Position numbers and translations under genes: made by a program
Notes under the pieces: generated by a model
The model's database searches: none
What the model was told of the DNA's origin: nothing
Seen by the model: only the letters and a program-made list of their open reading frames with translations
In this document: positions 9,748-21,783 of the stretch, piece after piece
Numbering within the stretch: position 1 is the first letter of the stretch
Layout of the letters: every line of letters starts with the position of its first letter
Source: Chrysoporthe austroafricana
Lineage: Eukaryota > Ascomycota > Sordariomycetes > Diaporthales > Cryphonectriaceae
Length of the DNA stretch: 64,000 nucleotides
Assembly (NCBI GenBank): GCA_001051155.2
Contig: JYIP02000005.1
Span: 1,612,001-1,676,000, forward strand
Direction: 5' to 3'

Positions 9748-12314
9748 TTACTCGAATACTACTCGATCACCAACCCGTATGGTCGGGTTCTGCGCCTCCC
9801 TGGTAGGCCCTGCCGCCCCGCTCTGTTGCTGTGTGTGGCACATATGCGTGCCGAAGAAGACCTTGCCGTCGAACCTCCTCGTCTTCGACAGCGTGACGAA
9901 GGGCTCCTCGCCCTTCTCGCCCGTCTCCTGGTTGATACAGACCATGTGGCAGCGGCGGCAGGATCCAAGCATCTTGAACTCCTGCTGTCCGATCTGGACC
10001 TTGGACCAGTTGTCCTCGGCGTAGGCCATCTCGGCATCCTCGCCTCCAGGTGCGCGGGACGTATCGAGGACGATGTTCGCTCTGAACACCGCTGCAGAGA
10101 CTTCCCTGCCGCCACGACTGACGATTTCCTTGTTTAGTGCCCGCAGGCTGGCCATGTTTATGGCGAGGATCGGCGACTCGTTCGATAGCAATATCCTCCG
10201 GCGCCCTTTGTCCTCAGCATCGGAGTCGGGTGGCGATGGAAGGTCAGTAGACAGTCTCTCAGTCCAGGACCCCGCCGTGACGTTGTTGCTGTTGTAGTGT
10301 TTCTGGTGCTTCTGCAGGTGCGCCTTTGAGTGTCTGGCGCTCTTGTCTCCCTCTTGTCCACCAGCTGGAAACCGTGCGAGCACACATGGCACCCCCAGGG
10401 CACTAGAGAAGAAGCTGTTAATCTCCTCCGAGATGTATGTTCGGGCTAGGATCTCCTCGCCACAGACACGGCTCGATAGAGATTGATGAGGGTGGGACGG
10501 TGAGGGTGATGGTCGGAAGACGGCTGGGTTCGATGACAATGGTAGTCTGACCTCCTTAGGCTGTGCCCGGTCAGACATCTTCCCGGCATACGTTACTTTC
10601 AGGTGGCCAGTCTTGAAATCCAGCACAGGCCGGATGAGAGCCATGTTAGGATAGCGCTTCTGGCTCAATGCCTGCCCGGTGCCTTGATGGAGGAGGCACC
10701 ATTCCCGATCCCAGGCGAGGCCTTCAGGCCGAACTTCCCAGTCGGTATCCCTTGGGACTAGGAAGCCACCGCAGCTTTTGATAGGATAGACGGCAATGTC
10801 CAAAACGCATATATCGTGATCTACCTTCGTAGTAGAATGGGCCCCGCGCGGTATCTCAATCGGCAAAGATTTTTCGCAGTAAAACTCATCAATAAATGCG
10901 ACGAAATCGTCAACATCTGAGAGAGTGCTCATCGCACCCAGACTCGCCCTGATGACCCCGGTAGGTTTTCCGGCAATGATATCGTTCTCGGACCCGCAGC
11001 GGAACCCAGCTGAGAAGTTCCGCTTGATCTCTCTCGAATTCGGCGAGGGACACCCATGCGCCAGCGTGATTGCGTATGTTGAACGCGACGATGGGACCAG
11101 GACTCGTGTTTTCGGGTCGATGCGCTTCCGCAGAGGTCATTCCAACGGCTTCTGGCGAGTAGATTTCGCAGACTCGCATCCCATTACAATGAGGCAAACC
11201 CTTGAGACCATCATATAGACGCCTTGTCAGACACGAAACGTGCGAAGCCACGTCGTTCATTGAGCCGAACAATTCCTGGTGCGTGCGCATTGCGACATCG
11301 AGAGCGATGATGCTGTGAACTGGTAAGGTGCCATCTTCGAGCCGTTCGTGGAGGCGGTGTTCCTTGGGAGCATGCCACTGCTCCTTTTGGCATACGACTG
11401 TGTCCACAGTGCCTCCCCCAAAATACTTTCTCAATGCAAAAGCGGGCTCTGCCTGCCGTCTCACGATCAGGGCGCCCATATCTGGGAAGCCGAAGATCTT
11501 GGAGAAGCTGACCACCGTGAAGTCCGGTGCTGTCTCTGGGTCGCTGAGATCCAGTGGAGACGTCGCCGCGAGCGCCGCAGCGTCGAGAAGGGTAAAGACT
11601 GCACTACGGCAAGCGCGTTCGTCGAGGCTTCTCGCGCGATGTGACCAGTCTAGTGGATATCTATTACCGTCCATATTCGACTGTCCAGGATAAGCGAAAA
11701 GCAACGTTGACGAGGGTTCTCCTTCATGACAGATGGGCCGGCCGCCCCTGAGCCAGTCCTCGACCTGAGTATCATCGAAGCAGAAGCTTTCTCGAGCCTC
11801 CCCTCGAACGCCCACGAGGCTGGTGTGAGACGACTGATGATAGACGTAGTCGAAACCACCAGGGGCTGCCCTCAAGGCCTCGGCTACCAACTTGATCGCG
11901 GCGGTTGCGTTGGCGACGAAGACCAGGTCGAAGTCCCCAGGATTGGCCTTGAAGAACTGCAATGCCCGGAGCCGAGTATCCTCAATACGAAGAGTGGACA
12001 GCTGAGAAGAGGGCGAGGCCGAGTGGGGGTTCCCAAGAAGGCTGCTCGTCATCTCACCGGCAAAGCGGTCTATGAGCGATTTTGGGTATAGAGTCGTACC
12101 CGCATGGTCTAGATAGACGGATCCTGTTTCGACGTGAGCCAAAGCTACCACGGAGGGATCTGTCCCGGGCGAGCGCCTCACCTCTGAGCATGGGATACTC
12201 GGAATCCCGGAACCGCTCGACTGCATGGTTATATCCTTCCAAGCCCTGAGGCAGATCCATCGTGCCCTCCGGAAACTTCCCTACCGTTTCCTCTGACAGC
12301 TGACATCTGCGCAC
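9748..12314 (-). pseudogene. Molybdenum cofactor sulfurase, internally deleted and frameshifted
   Basis: Exon 1 (12314-12182) and exon 2 (from 12123) are joined by a clean 58 nt intron. The N-terminal NifS/class V aminotransferase-like domain reads EYPMLRGSVYLDHAGTTLYPKS, then LGNPHSAS, NATAAIK and FSKIFGFPD, which includes the presumed PLP lysine. The frame is intact to AWVSLAEFE near 11033. There the peptide jumps: the family continues with about 30 residues that include an RTGG-x-CNPG loop and its conserved cysteine, but here the DNA passes straight into EIKRNFSAGFRCG in another frame. That frame continues without a stop through PTGVIRASLGAMSTLSDVDDF and the complete C-terminal MOSC domain (GSCRRCHMVC) to 9748. 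No GT...AG intron can restore the frame. HxB-type enzymes sulfurate MoCo of xanthine dehydrogenase. I infer loss of function, or an assembly error at this point. Confidence 0.8.
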
Positions 12315-13405
12315 TTATTGACAGTGGCTAATGGAGCAGCGGAGGTAGCTCGTTCCGACTCCTCTGGCGATTCAAATGATCTGCTTGACTGACACGGCGC
12401 CTTTCAAACCGACGGCAAGACTGAGTAAGATATCTAGTGTGATAATTCGGCCTTCTTGACGGTATCTGGTCTCCCCTCCGCGTGGAACCTGGTGGGCGAG
12501 ATACGGACTTGATGTAGAGCGCAGCCCGGGTATCTCGGAAGAGACACGTTTGTAAGTAAGCCCTGCTTTTGGGAATTGTCTTTCCTTGAATTGAGATGAG
12601 TCTCGACGGGGCCTCCCAAAGAGTTCGCAACTGGCTCTCAAGGGTGGCCAATTACGATCTAGGTAAACGAGCAAACCGGCCAGGCCAGTCAGAGTGGTGG
12701 TGGTCAGACGGTAGCAAGGCCCTCTTGGGGATCTGAAAAAGGTCTGTCAGAGCATGAGTAAATGACGCTGGACATAGTGAGCGTCGTCATGATGATACTG
12801 GAGATAAGGAGAAAAGAGTTGTCACAAGAAGTCACCCATCTTTTACTACTCAGTAGCCTTTGTCCCCTGGCCTTCGGAGATCGCCCCCGTCCGCGCCGTG
12901 GGTGCGCTGTCAAACGTGTGCTGGATCATGGTGAACCGCCTGTATCCCAGTCGCATTAGAGGGTCTGGGCGGGCTCACCTAAGCTAGCCAAGCCACTACT
13001 GTATACTGGCCACAGCGCCACAGTTGGTGACCCCACTCACCACTTGCCACCCACAAGCGCCACTTTACTGAAGGGGAAGGGGGGCCCTGGGGGGCAGTTC
13101 ACGCCCGAGTCGCGGGCTGGCGTCGAAGCTTGGACCACCTGCTCTTTCCCCAATTCAATTTATCACGACGCGTCGCGCTACGTGCAGAGCGCGACTTCCC
13201 ACTCAAGAGCGCGTCTTTCTTCCCAAATCTGGTCCACAGCTCCTTCCCTCCTCACAAATGCTGCCTCACCACCTTCCTCGACAACTGCCTCCTTCCTGTT
13301 TACGAAACCATACCTCGCACCTTCCAACACCTAATTTTCAAGTACTCATCCCAGCGCGACTGACACATCAATCTCTTGTCGTGACTTCCAAGGCACGCTC
13401 CCACC
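12315..13405. other. Divergent promoter region MoCo sulfurase / CDC6
   Basis: About 1.1 kb lies between two divergent genes. Overlapping short minus-strand frames at 12328-12674 look non-coding. A pyrimidine-rich leader (13200-13400) precedes the CDC6 ATG and is probably its 5' UTR. Confidence 0.6.
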
Positions 13406-15402
13406 ATGGCTGCGAGCGTCCTAGGCAAGAGGACTCGAGGGGCGGACCTGCCTACCAAGCGCACCAGACGCCTGACACGCAGCTTCCATGAGGACAACGA
13501 CGAGAATGAGGACCCCTCAGTGGCATTGGACGTATCCGACCTCGAAGAAGAGGAAGAGGAACGAGAAGAACCCGAGGACGCAGAAGCCGCATTGTTCAGC
13601 CCTGCCGTGACACGAACCCCGTCCGCGCGCAGGACAAAGAGCATCTACAAGCTCGAGGCTGTCCAGTATCGTAAGCTGCACACAAGCCTAGGCTGCCATC
13701 GAGATCCCCTTCACTAACCCAAGACTCTCTGCCAGCCATCAAAGCCCCCATTACACCTTCTACTCCCCGCCACCGAGATGTGTTCGCGAGACCGCCCGTC
13801 ACGCCCCGTCATAGGGTTATGTCCGTCGGCAAGCTCTCACGGCGGATGACGCCAAAGACGCCTCTTACCCCCGCGGCGGCGCAGACCATCTACCACCAGG
13901 CGCGCCAGCTCTTCTCCCGAAGCGCTGACCCGGGCCAGCTCATAGGACGTGACGATGAGCGCCGCAGGCTGCGTGACTTCCTCGGGCGGCGCGACACGCC
14001 AAAGCCGCATGGCTGTCTCTACGTCAGTGGGCCCCCAGGCACGGGAAAGAGCGCCATGGCCAACGAGATCACCAATGAGGCCACTGCCGAGTCGTCTGCC
14101 GCCCGCAAGGCATACATCAACTGCATGAGCATCAAGTCTTCAAGAGACCTGTACATCACCCTGGTGGAACTCTTGTGCGACGAGCCCGAGATGGAGGAGG
14201 ACGATGCAGTCACCATGTTGCAGAAGATTTTCACGCCCAAGAAGAAGAGCCAGGATGTATTTGTAGTAGTCCTGGACGAGATCGACCACATCCTGTCGCT
14301 GGACCTGGAGAGCTTGTACCGTGTCTTCGAATGGTCCATGCAGAAGTCCTCGCGCCTCCTTCTCGTTGGAATTGCCAACGCGCTCGACCTGACGGACCGC
14401 TTCCTCCCACGCCTCAAGTCTCGTAACCTGAAGCCGGAGCTTCTGCCCTTCCTCCCCTACACGGCAGCCCAGGTCAAGGCGATCATTACGAAGCGCCTCA
14501 AGAGTCTCCTGCCATTGGACAAGGCCGACGCGGATTACATCCCTTTCTTCCACCCGGCCGCGATCGAGCTCTGTTCTCGGAAGGTGTCGAGCCAGACCGG
14601 TGACCTGAGGAAGGCTTTCGAGATTTGCCGGCGCGCTCTGGACCTGGTTGAGAATGAGACTCGGCTCAGCCTGGAGAACGATGCGAAGGAGCAGTTCCTG
14701 CAGATGACACCCTCGCGGAAGGTCCTGGGCGAGATGAACAATCAGCTGTCGCCGGGCAAGAAGTCTACTGCTGGGACTGAAAAGAGCGTCACCTCCATCC
14801 TGACTAGCTCTATCCGCTCTCTTACAGTGGAAACCGCCCCACGCGTCAGCATCTCGCACCTCAACAAGATCACAGCAGCGGCCTTTAGCAACGGCACCAA
14901 CCAGCGTCTCAAGAGCCTCAACCTGCAACAGAAGGCCGCTCTCTGCGCACTCCACGCGTTGGAGCGAAGGAACCGTGAGGCCGTCCGGATTCCAACGCCC
15001 ACTACACCCGGGAGGTCGGGGCCCAATACACCATCCAAGGCAAACATCGCAGCGCCCACCATCAAGACCCTCTTCGACACGTACGCCGTCCTCTGCAAGC
15101 GCTCCGATGCCGTAGCACTGCACCCGCTATCTAGCTCTGAGTTCCGCGAGGTCGTGGGCAGTCTGGAGACGCTGTCGCTCTTGGCCGGCGTGGACGGGAA
15201 GAACGGCTCTTTCGTGTCGAGCGCCTCACAGCCGGGAACGCCCAGTGGACGCAAGGGTGGGCGGAAGCCGGCCTTCGTGGGCGGCAGCATCGATGACAAG
15301 AGGGTGGCGAGCTGTGTGGGCGACAGAGAGATCGAGCAGGCGGTCGACGGGCTCGGAGCGGATATTCTGAGGAGCATATTAAGCGGGGAAGCATTGGATT
15401 GA
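13406..15402 (+). CDS. CDC6: DNA replication licensing ATPase Cdc6/Cdc18
   Basis: Exons 13406-13670 and 13736-15402 (65 nt intron, GTAAGC...TGCCAG, with a CACTAAC branch site) encode 643 residues. The N-terminal third is basic and unstructured with several TP/SP sites (for example TPSTPRHR and TPKTPLTP), as expected for CDK-regulated Cdc6. The AAA+ module follows: LIGRDDER, Walker A GPPGTGKSA at about residues 187-194, Walker B VVLDEIDHILS, a sensor 1 segment (GIANALDLTDR) and a sensor 2 region with GDLRKAFEICRRA. A winged-helix-like C-terminal region closes the protein. Cdc6 binds ORC at origins in G1 and, with Cdt1, loads the MCM helicase. ORC1 would have an N-terminal BAH domain and be longer, so Cdc6 is the better call. 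The ATG sits in a good context (ACCATGG). Confidence 0.93.
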
Positions 15403-15939
15403 TTTGTTTCTTGCAAAGCATCGCGTTAGATCGCACCCTGCATCGCATGGCATTGCTGCATCATAGAGAGAATTGTTCACGGCATGGGCAGAGAACAGCC
15501 CGACGGAGACGTTTGTATTGTTACATTGCTTGGAGTACGGTCTGCTTACACGGAGATTGGGATGCCAAAATACCCACTAGACACAACATGAAGCTGTTTT
15601 AAAATTACAATGCAGACAAGTCGCAGACAAGACTGAGGTCAAAGATAACGGATTCATGTCAAACACATCGTACCGTTGAGTTGTCACCCTCTCACTGGCT
15701 CATTTATTGCATATGCTCCCATTAAAGTACCTAAAGCAATCTGTCAACATGAATCTGAACAATGGCGATCTATCCTCCAGAAGAAGAATGGCCGAGACTG
15801 CCACGGCCTCGCACTTAAGACATCTCGTCCGAGTCGGTAACACGCGGGCCAGTGAGCTATCGTACAGATATAAAAGCTCTCGCCATACTCCCTTTATGCT
15901 TACACATAGCGATCTCTAGACCCCTGTGTTTCCGGCTCT
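15403..15939. other. Convergent intergenic region CDC6 / tyrosinase
   Basis: About 540 bases of moderately AT-rich 3' flanking sequence lie between two convergent genes. I see no coding signal. Confidence 0.6.
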
Positions 15940-18083
15940 TTACATAAGCTCCAGTTCGTAATCCGGGGCCTCCCAGCTCGGCAGGTGTTCCTCGCTGGAC
16001 GAGGCCTGGACCAGCGCGCTGATGACCTTGATGCTCAGCCCGGGCACGTCGTCCGGGTCGACCTGGGTCCCATCGTTCTTGGCCGCAGTGACCCGGAGGT
16101 GAGATGTGAGGAAGGCAGCGACCTCGCCTGGGTCCAGGGACGAGACGGCTCCGTCAGCCACCTTGTCAACCAGGGCCTTCGTCAGCGGCACCGTGCTGGA
16201 GATGTACTCCGCGCCGGGGGCCATCTTGATCAGGCTCGCTACGGAGGGCGGGGAGGCGAACACGCCCATGGTGCCGATGTGAGAAGCGTCGGTGTCGAAA
16301 GACAGCTGCACCGAGAACGGCCCGTCGAGGCCTTGTCTCTCGACGCGGATGTTGGCGATCCACTCCCGGTACTGCCCCTGTTCAGAGATGATCCTGTTGA
16401 CAGGCAGTGACGGATCTGGTTGACGTGTTGAGCCGGCGTAGGAGTAACCCTTGTGGTGATGAGGACGTTGGGGCTGTGCGTGTTCCGAGCGCTTCGATGT
16501 GAGTGATATGCTGTTCACGCTATATCTGCCGTAGAGTTGGTTGATCACCGATGCTACTCCTGCCCGTCCTGCGAGGACCGAGGTCAAGTTTGAGAGCGAT
16601 ATCCCCACCAGCTCGGGATATGTATATCCCAGAGCCGTGGGGTCGCGAAGCATGTCTGAGTTCCAAAATGTCCCATTAGAAGAAGCATAAAAGGGCGTCA
16701 GTGCCGACGACGCGTCGAGTACCTGGCCAACGGATGTCGTGTACGAATTGTACCTCGCGACTTCAGGAGAAATCCAGGAGGTCGGGTGCATCGCTTGCCA
16801 CAGGGCAAGAAGGCGGTCTACCATGCAGTGGTGGAGGAAGAAGAGGGGGTCAAAGGCCGAGAAGGGCACAATGGTCATGTGCCCGTCTGAGCCGCCGAGC
16901 ATGGCGTGAACGTTGTCATGGAGGGACTCGAGCGAATCATACTGGGATGTATCTGCCGCCCAGCCCTCGTTGCTGAAGATGGTATAATTATCGTAGCTAG
17001 AGAAGAGATTGTAGAGTCTTTGTTGATTCTGGACCATGTGACTTATCAGATCTTGGTTGACGGCGGAGTTGTTGGATGGGGTGTCTGGGTCATCGTTCGG
17101 CGGAGCCCTCCGCGTGCTATCCCAGTCTGCCCACTGAGGTCTTCGTGAGTACGTTATTTCCCACAGCATAGATAACCTGGCTCAACTCACCGGCGTAATA
17201 TTGAAGAAGACAGAAGAATTCGGAGGATTAAAGCTATAAGTGTAGAGCGGGTTGGCAATAGTCTGAACCCCAGCTGGCCCGGAGACGTTGATCCTAGGTG
17301 AGTCTCCGACACTCGGGGGGAGAATGCTGCCACTTTCAGATGGAACGGCCGCCCAGTCGAAGTAAGGGACTCTGCAGTTGGCAGCTGCGGTCTCAAACAC
17401 GGCCCTGAGGCTGCTGCTGTACAGCGAGGCTATGTACTGGACCCGGCCACAAAGCTCTTGCTAGAAAAGAAAAGTGTTAGCTATATCGTGGTAACCCCCT
17501 CGGAAGGATGGCAATAGTCTCGCGGGACAGGTGGATCACGCTCACATACTTCGTACAAGGCCACATACGCGCGGTGCCATGTCGGGAAGAGGATATCCTG
17601 GTGATGACAGTAGCCGGAGTTTTGGTTGCCAGCAGTCGGCAAGACGCCACTCCACGACTGGAAAGGCACGCCATGGATGCCTGTACAAGATGAAATGCGT
17701 CACGTTAGTTTGAGGTCAGGAATGCGGTGGTTCGGGTTGTAAGAATACGAGTGAACGCAGTGCAACGTACTTGTAATGGAGAACCACGACGTAGGGTCCG
17801 ACTGATCGGTGTACTGCATCATGTCCAAAGCCAGGATGTACAAGGACCACATGTTCGCGTCCTGCTGGAGGTCGCGGATCTCTTGCCGGACCGGAACGAC
17901 TCCATCTGCGCCAAGGGGCATGGCGGAAGTGACGATGATGTTGTTCTCCTGGCGCTTGGCCCTCAGTGCTCCCACGACATCGAAGCCATAGTCGTAGGAA
18001 GTGCCCAGGACGAGAGAGATCAGGCAGCAGCATATGATGCTGAGACTGCAGGCTCTGCGGCCCTGACACGATCGAGATGACAT
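15940..18083 (-). CDS. Tyrosinase (type 3 copper oxidase), secreted or membrane-anchored
   Basis: Four exons on the minus strand (18083-17771, 17680-17550, 17460-17191, 17133-15940) encode 635 residues; introns are 90, 89 and 57 nt with consistent phases. A hydrophobic segment at residues about 10-27 looks like a signal peptide or signal anchor. The CuA site has His107 (IHGVPF), His131 in GYCHHQD and His140 in FPTWHRAYVALYE. Cys129 lies two residues before His131, in the position of the Cys-His thioether of fungal tyrosinases. The CuB site has His310 and His314 (ESLHDNVH) and His340 in FFLHHCMVDR. The enzyme should hydroxylate monophenols and oxidise o-diphenols. The C-terminal part, beyond about residue 400, matches the second domain common in Pezizomycotina tyrosinases. 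It is co-oriented with the neighbouring terpene synthase gene; a pigment role or a pathway role are both possible. Confidence 0.9.
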
Positions 18084-19225
18084 CTTATCCCCCTAGGGTC
18101 GATCACGCCTCTCGAGCACAGGAAGGACTGGTGTGCGATGAGTGTGACCGAAGACCGAAACAGCAGAGATCGATCAGGAGGTGGAACGGCGGTGACATGG
18201 GGAAGAAATTGAAATAGGAAATTGAGCGGCCGGTACGTGTTGCGCAACAGCCTCGGAGTCGAGCTGCTGTGCCGAGATAGATGGGATGTACCAGAGTAAA
18301 TCGTGGCTGAACGAGTGACACCAGGGCGCAAGGCGACGTAACGAGACCAAGTAAGTAAGGTGACGACGCCGCTCCGCCGACGAAGGAGAAGTCTCTAGAG
18401 GCTCCTGTGGCGTAGAACGAGCGAAAAGAAGGACGCTGATCTGGACAGCCCAGGTTGACTTCAAGATACGTAGATCAGAAGGACTGTCGAGGTTGAATGA
18501 ACGTAAAGGAGTTGAGAAAGATAGGAGAGGGAAGGGGGGGGTGGAATCGAGTCTGGTAACCCGGGGAGGGAGAGGAGAGGAGCTAGCAGAGGAGAAGGAC
18601 GCAGATGTTAGGACGAGAACGAGCAGGGGAGTCGGCCAGACTTCGAGACAGAGAGTCGAGACACTCCCAGACTGTCGGTGTCCAGGCCCAATCAGGCCCA
18701 GGAGGAAGAAGCAATATCAATCGTGCTTTCCCGAGGCCCAGTTCGCGCGGGCTGTCTGCCGACAGAGCAAGCACCGCCAATCGCTGAAATGAGATCACAT
18801 CTTTCCCGCAGCTGTGGTAGGATAATTATATCTAACTCAAACATGCTGTCTCTGAAAAGCGCCTATCACCCGAGCCTCCTGTCTCTAGAGGCTACGCGAG
18901 GAGACGGGAGATTTGTGCAAGACATCAACACCGCAGAAGAGTCGGCAGCATGCATGCAAGCGTCGCACACATGGTGGCCTCGTCCTGCAAGCAGCCTGTG
19001 GCCTCGTGGCACCTGTCTGCCAGGCCGTATATTCTCGAGGGCTTAGGCATGTATCTCGAGGGGTGGACTCGCTGCTGTTGACCCTCTGCTAACTACTGTC
19101 GCAGGCGCAGGTAGTCGTGATCCATATCAGTCGGCATGGTCGTGCATGGGACTCACAGCTTTGGGCCAGGGAGTAGTCTCGACGTGTTCATCGTGTATGG
19201 AATCTTATACTATTACTTGTTTCTC
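18084..19225. other. Intergenic region tyrosinase / ABA3-like gene
   Basis: About 1.1 kb contains the tyrosinase promoter (minus strand) and the 3' flank of the ABA3-like gene. It has a purine-rich stretch near 18485-18605. Short frames on both strands look accidental. Confidence 0.6.
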
Positions 19226-20667
19226 TCAGCACACCTCCTCAGGCAGGGCTGGCACGGGGACCTCTACGTTCACGATGGCCCTCTCATATGTCCCAACCAG
19301 CTCAGGGAACACCTTGGCGGCGCGCTCGGGAAAGCTGATCAGGAACTCGCGCCACTGCGACCTGCAGGCCTCGCACAGCTCGACGCCGCCGAAGCGATGT
19401 GTCGTCTCGGCCCCGTACGACACCCGGTACCCGCACGTATCACAGTCGCCCTCGCCGCCCTTCTCCAGGGACTCGGCCAGCCCGGGGATCAGCAGCTCCT
19501 CGCTGTTGGCGATGATGCGCCTGTACCTCTCGAAGTCCGTCTCCCCGGTCTGCGCCGCCTGGCTGGCCCGCAGGCTCTTCGCGTCGATGCGGTTCCAGAG
19601 CTTGTAGTGGTCACGCGTCTGGTCCACCACCGCCGCGTTCTCCTCGCGCCCGATCGTCATGTCCTCCTCGACGAAGCGGTACCGCCGCATCATCATGTGC
19701 AGAGGCCCGCCGAAGTAGCGCAGGAAGCTCGACACGCACGCCGTCTCCGGCCGCATGCACCACGCCGCGTCCAGCGCCCACAGCACCTCGCGGCACTGCC
19801 GGTACGCCCCGATCCGCAGGTCCGCCGGCATGTACGCGAACGTGCTGTTGGTCTCGCCCTCGCTCCGGTGCTTGTAGAAGGACACCGCGTCGTACATGGT
19901 GTCGCCCATCTCCGCGAGCAGGTCGAACTGCTCGTCCGTGAACCACACGTCGTCCTGGTCGCTGCACGCCAGCGCCACCGCGATCGTGAACCGGCACAGC
20001 GCGTCCGCGTCGCGCATCCGGAAGTACCGCTTCGGCGAGTGCGCCAGCGCGTTCACGTACCGCCGGAAGAACTCGCCGTCCCGCCGCTTGCTGGACTTGT
20101 CGCCCGACACGAGCAGGAACGTCTTGTACTCCCGCGCCATGGCGTGGTGGCCCGGCGTGCCCTTGAACAGGTCTGCGAGCACGCCGTCCAAGCTGTAGTT
20201 GAGGACTTTGTCGCCGGCTGTGACGTCCACCTGTGCACGATATGTATCAGCCTCCTGTGATTGCAGGAGTTTGCATATGAAGAGGCACTCACCAGGTCTC
20301 CCTTGAACTCGGCAATGATACCCATCACGATGATGCGCATAAACGCCACATAGCGGCTCCAGTTAGTGTAGTGCGGGATCACGGTCCGCGTGTACTCCCA
20401 GGCGGTGGCGAAGACCTCTCCCTTGACATGCTGCGGCAGGTTGATGCCGTCCAGGTCGTTAGCTATGTCCGGTGGGTAGTACCAGGTGTCTAGCTCCCTG
20501 GGGGCCGGCTTGGGCACATTTGGTACGTCAACAACTTCTTTCCGCATGATGGCTGGGGATGTGGCTTGGAAAGCTGGGACAGATACAGGAATAGGCAGGT
20601 TGCCAAGAAGCCACCAGTTGTTGTCTAAGTCTAAGGCATTCAAGTTGCGGTTTTGGGTGTATTCCAT
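19226..20667 (-). CDS. aba3: ABA3-type sesquiterpene synthase (alpha-ionylideneethane synthase family)
   Basis: Exons 20667-20293 and 20230-19226 (62 nt intron, GTGAGT...GCACAG, phase 0) encode 459 residues. The sequence carries the signatures I remember from Botrytis cinerea BcABA3: DTWYYPPDIANDL, WEYTRTVIPHYTNWSRYVAF, MGIIAEFKGDL then VDVTAG across the intron, GTPGHHAMAREYKTFLL, GETNSTFAYMP and GGPLHMMMRRYRFVEE. BcABA3 converts farnesyl diphosphate to alpha-ionylideneethane, the first committed step of fungal abscisic acid. It is unrelated to class I terpene synthases and has no canonical DDxxD/NSE pair. Acidic residues in DQDDVWFTDEQFD may serve instead (inference). The C terminus has two CxxC pairs (CDTC and CEAC). 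The gene is divergent from P450-1 with 1.1 kb between starts. The fold assignment is strong; the exact product is not proven. Confidence 0.88.
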
Positions 20668-21783
20668 GAAGACTATTTATGCGAGGGACACGCATCTATC
20701 CTCACGAGATGCCAAGCCCGGACCTCACTCTTTTCTCCGAGACAACACATATTTACTGAAGACAGTATATTACTATATCGTTGCACGCCGTTGTAAGGCA
20801 CCCTGTCAAGTATCTGTGTAGCCAGCTCATGCATACGTTGACTATGGTGTCTAGGGTATTTTCAAGGTCACTTGCCATATGCTGTGACCTATGTGGATGG
20901 ATCTAGGCTATTCGGTTCGTCGCCAAAAGTGGCGTCGTTGACCGTTGAGCATGGATCCATTCCATAAGACCCTGTAGATCCCAAATGCCGAACCAAAAGA
21001 CGAGAGCAGAGGATGCTTACTCCGAGGCGGAGTTATGCAGCAGTGGCAACAAGTGCCGGTGAGCCTCGCGCGGGAAGATCCATGAGTGATAACCCAAACT
21101 TAGCGTTGTTTTGTTGGGCTCGATACATCATGATCGATGGCCATCTGCAGACTCTAGCCGCGGATGGGGGATATGCAAGATAAGAAGCTAGGAAAGAGAG
21201 CATATAGAGAGATACTCCGAGCCGGGAGCACAGGGGGCGCATAGATTTGTCAACAGATCCAGATTCTAGTCCCTGTCCGTGAAGTAATATCAACACTGTA
21301 CTCGAGCGCAACGGGGGACTTAATATGAAACCCATTTGATGGCTTGAATCTCTTAAGTAATCATACAGTGAGCGTAGTAGAAAATTAGTGCCTTTATTTT
21401 AAAAGTGGACTAATAAGCAGTATTGAAATGTAATTATTTTCCAAATACGGCGAAAATTTGAAAAAGCTTAACGAGTAAGATTTCTGAGTAAACGTATAAT
21501 ATTTGCTTACTACGATGCAACTTTAGTAATATAAGAGAAGGCGTTTTCTTTGGACCACCTGACCTAGGTCGATCTTCAGCAGCACTGTCAGCTTTGATTA
21601 ATCGTCCTGCAAGACCCCGCACTATCGAACATTTACTCATTCCTGATACTGTTGTCCATCTCTCGTCGACGTCTTACCGTATGCCCCAAATTTCGTCCTA
21701 GGCCGCTTTCGCTTGAAAACTCGATTGTTGATAGCATCGCATGATCAACCACATGTAATACCTATAGCGCTGCATTTCCTTTC
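20668..21783. promoter_or_regulatory. Shared divergent promoter region of the ABA3-like gene and P450-1
   Basis: This 1.1 kb separates two divergent biosynthetic genes, the usual place for shared control in a fungal cluster. Its middle (about 21340-21560) is conspicuously AT-rich compared with the flanking coding DNA. I recognise no defined transcription-factor site. Confidence 0.5.

Noticed and set aside
11010..11075. An intron explaining the MoCo sulfurase frame change
   Set aside because: The only GT...AG pairs near the junction enclose about 30 bases, too short, and no intron can supply the missing conserved residues.
9748..12314. Functional link of the MoCo sulfurase to the ABA-like cluster because plant ABA3 is a MoCo sulfurase
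   Set aside because: Shared name only. As far as is known, fungal ABA synthesis uses P450s and a dehydrogenase, not the plant aldehyde oxidase that needs sulfurated MoCo.
19136..20260. 374-codon plus-strand frame
   Set aside because: Antisense to the ABA3-like gene in high-GC codons; Arg/Leu/Val-rich with no recognisable domain.
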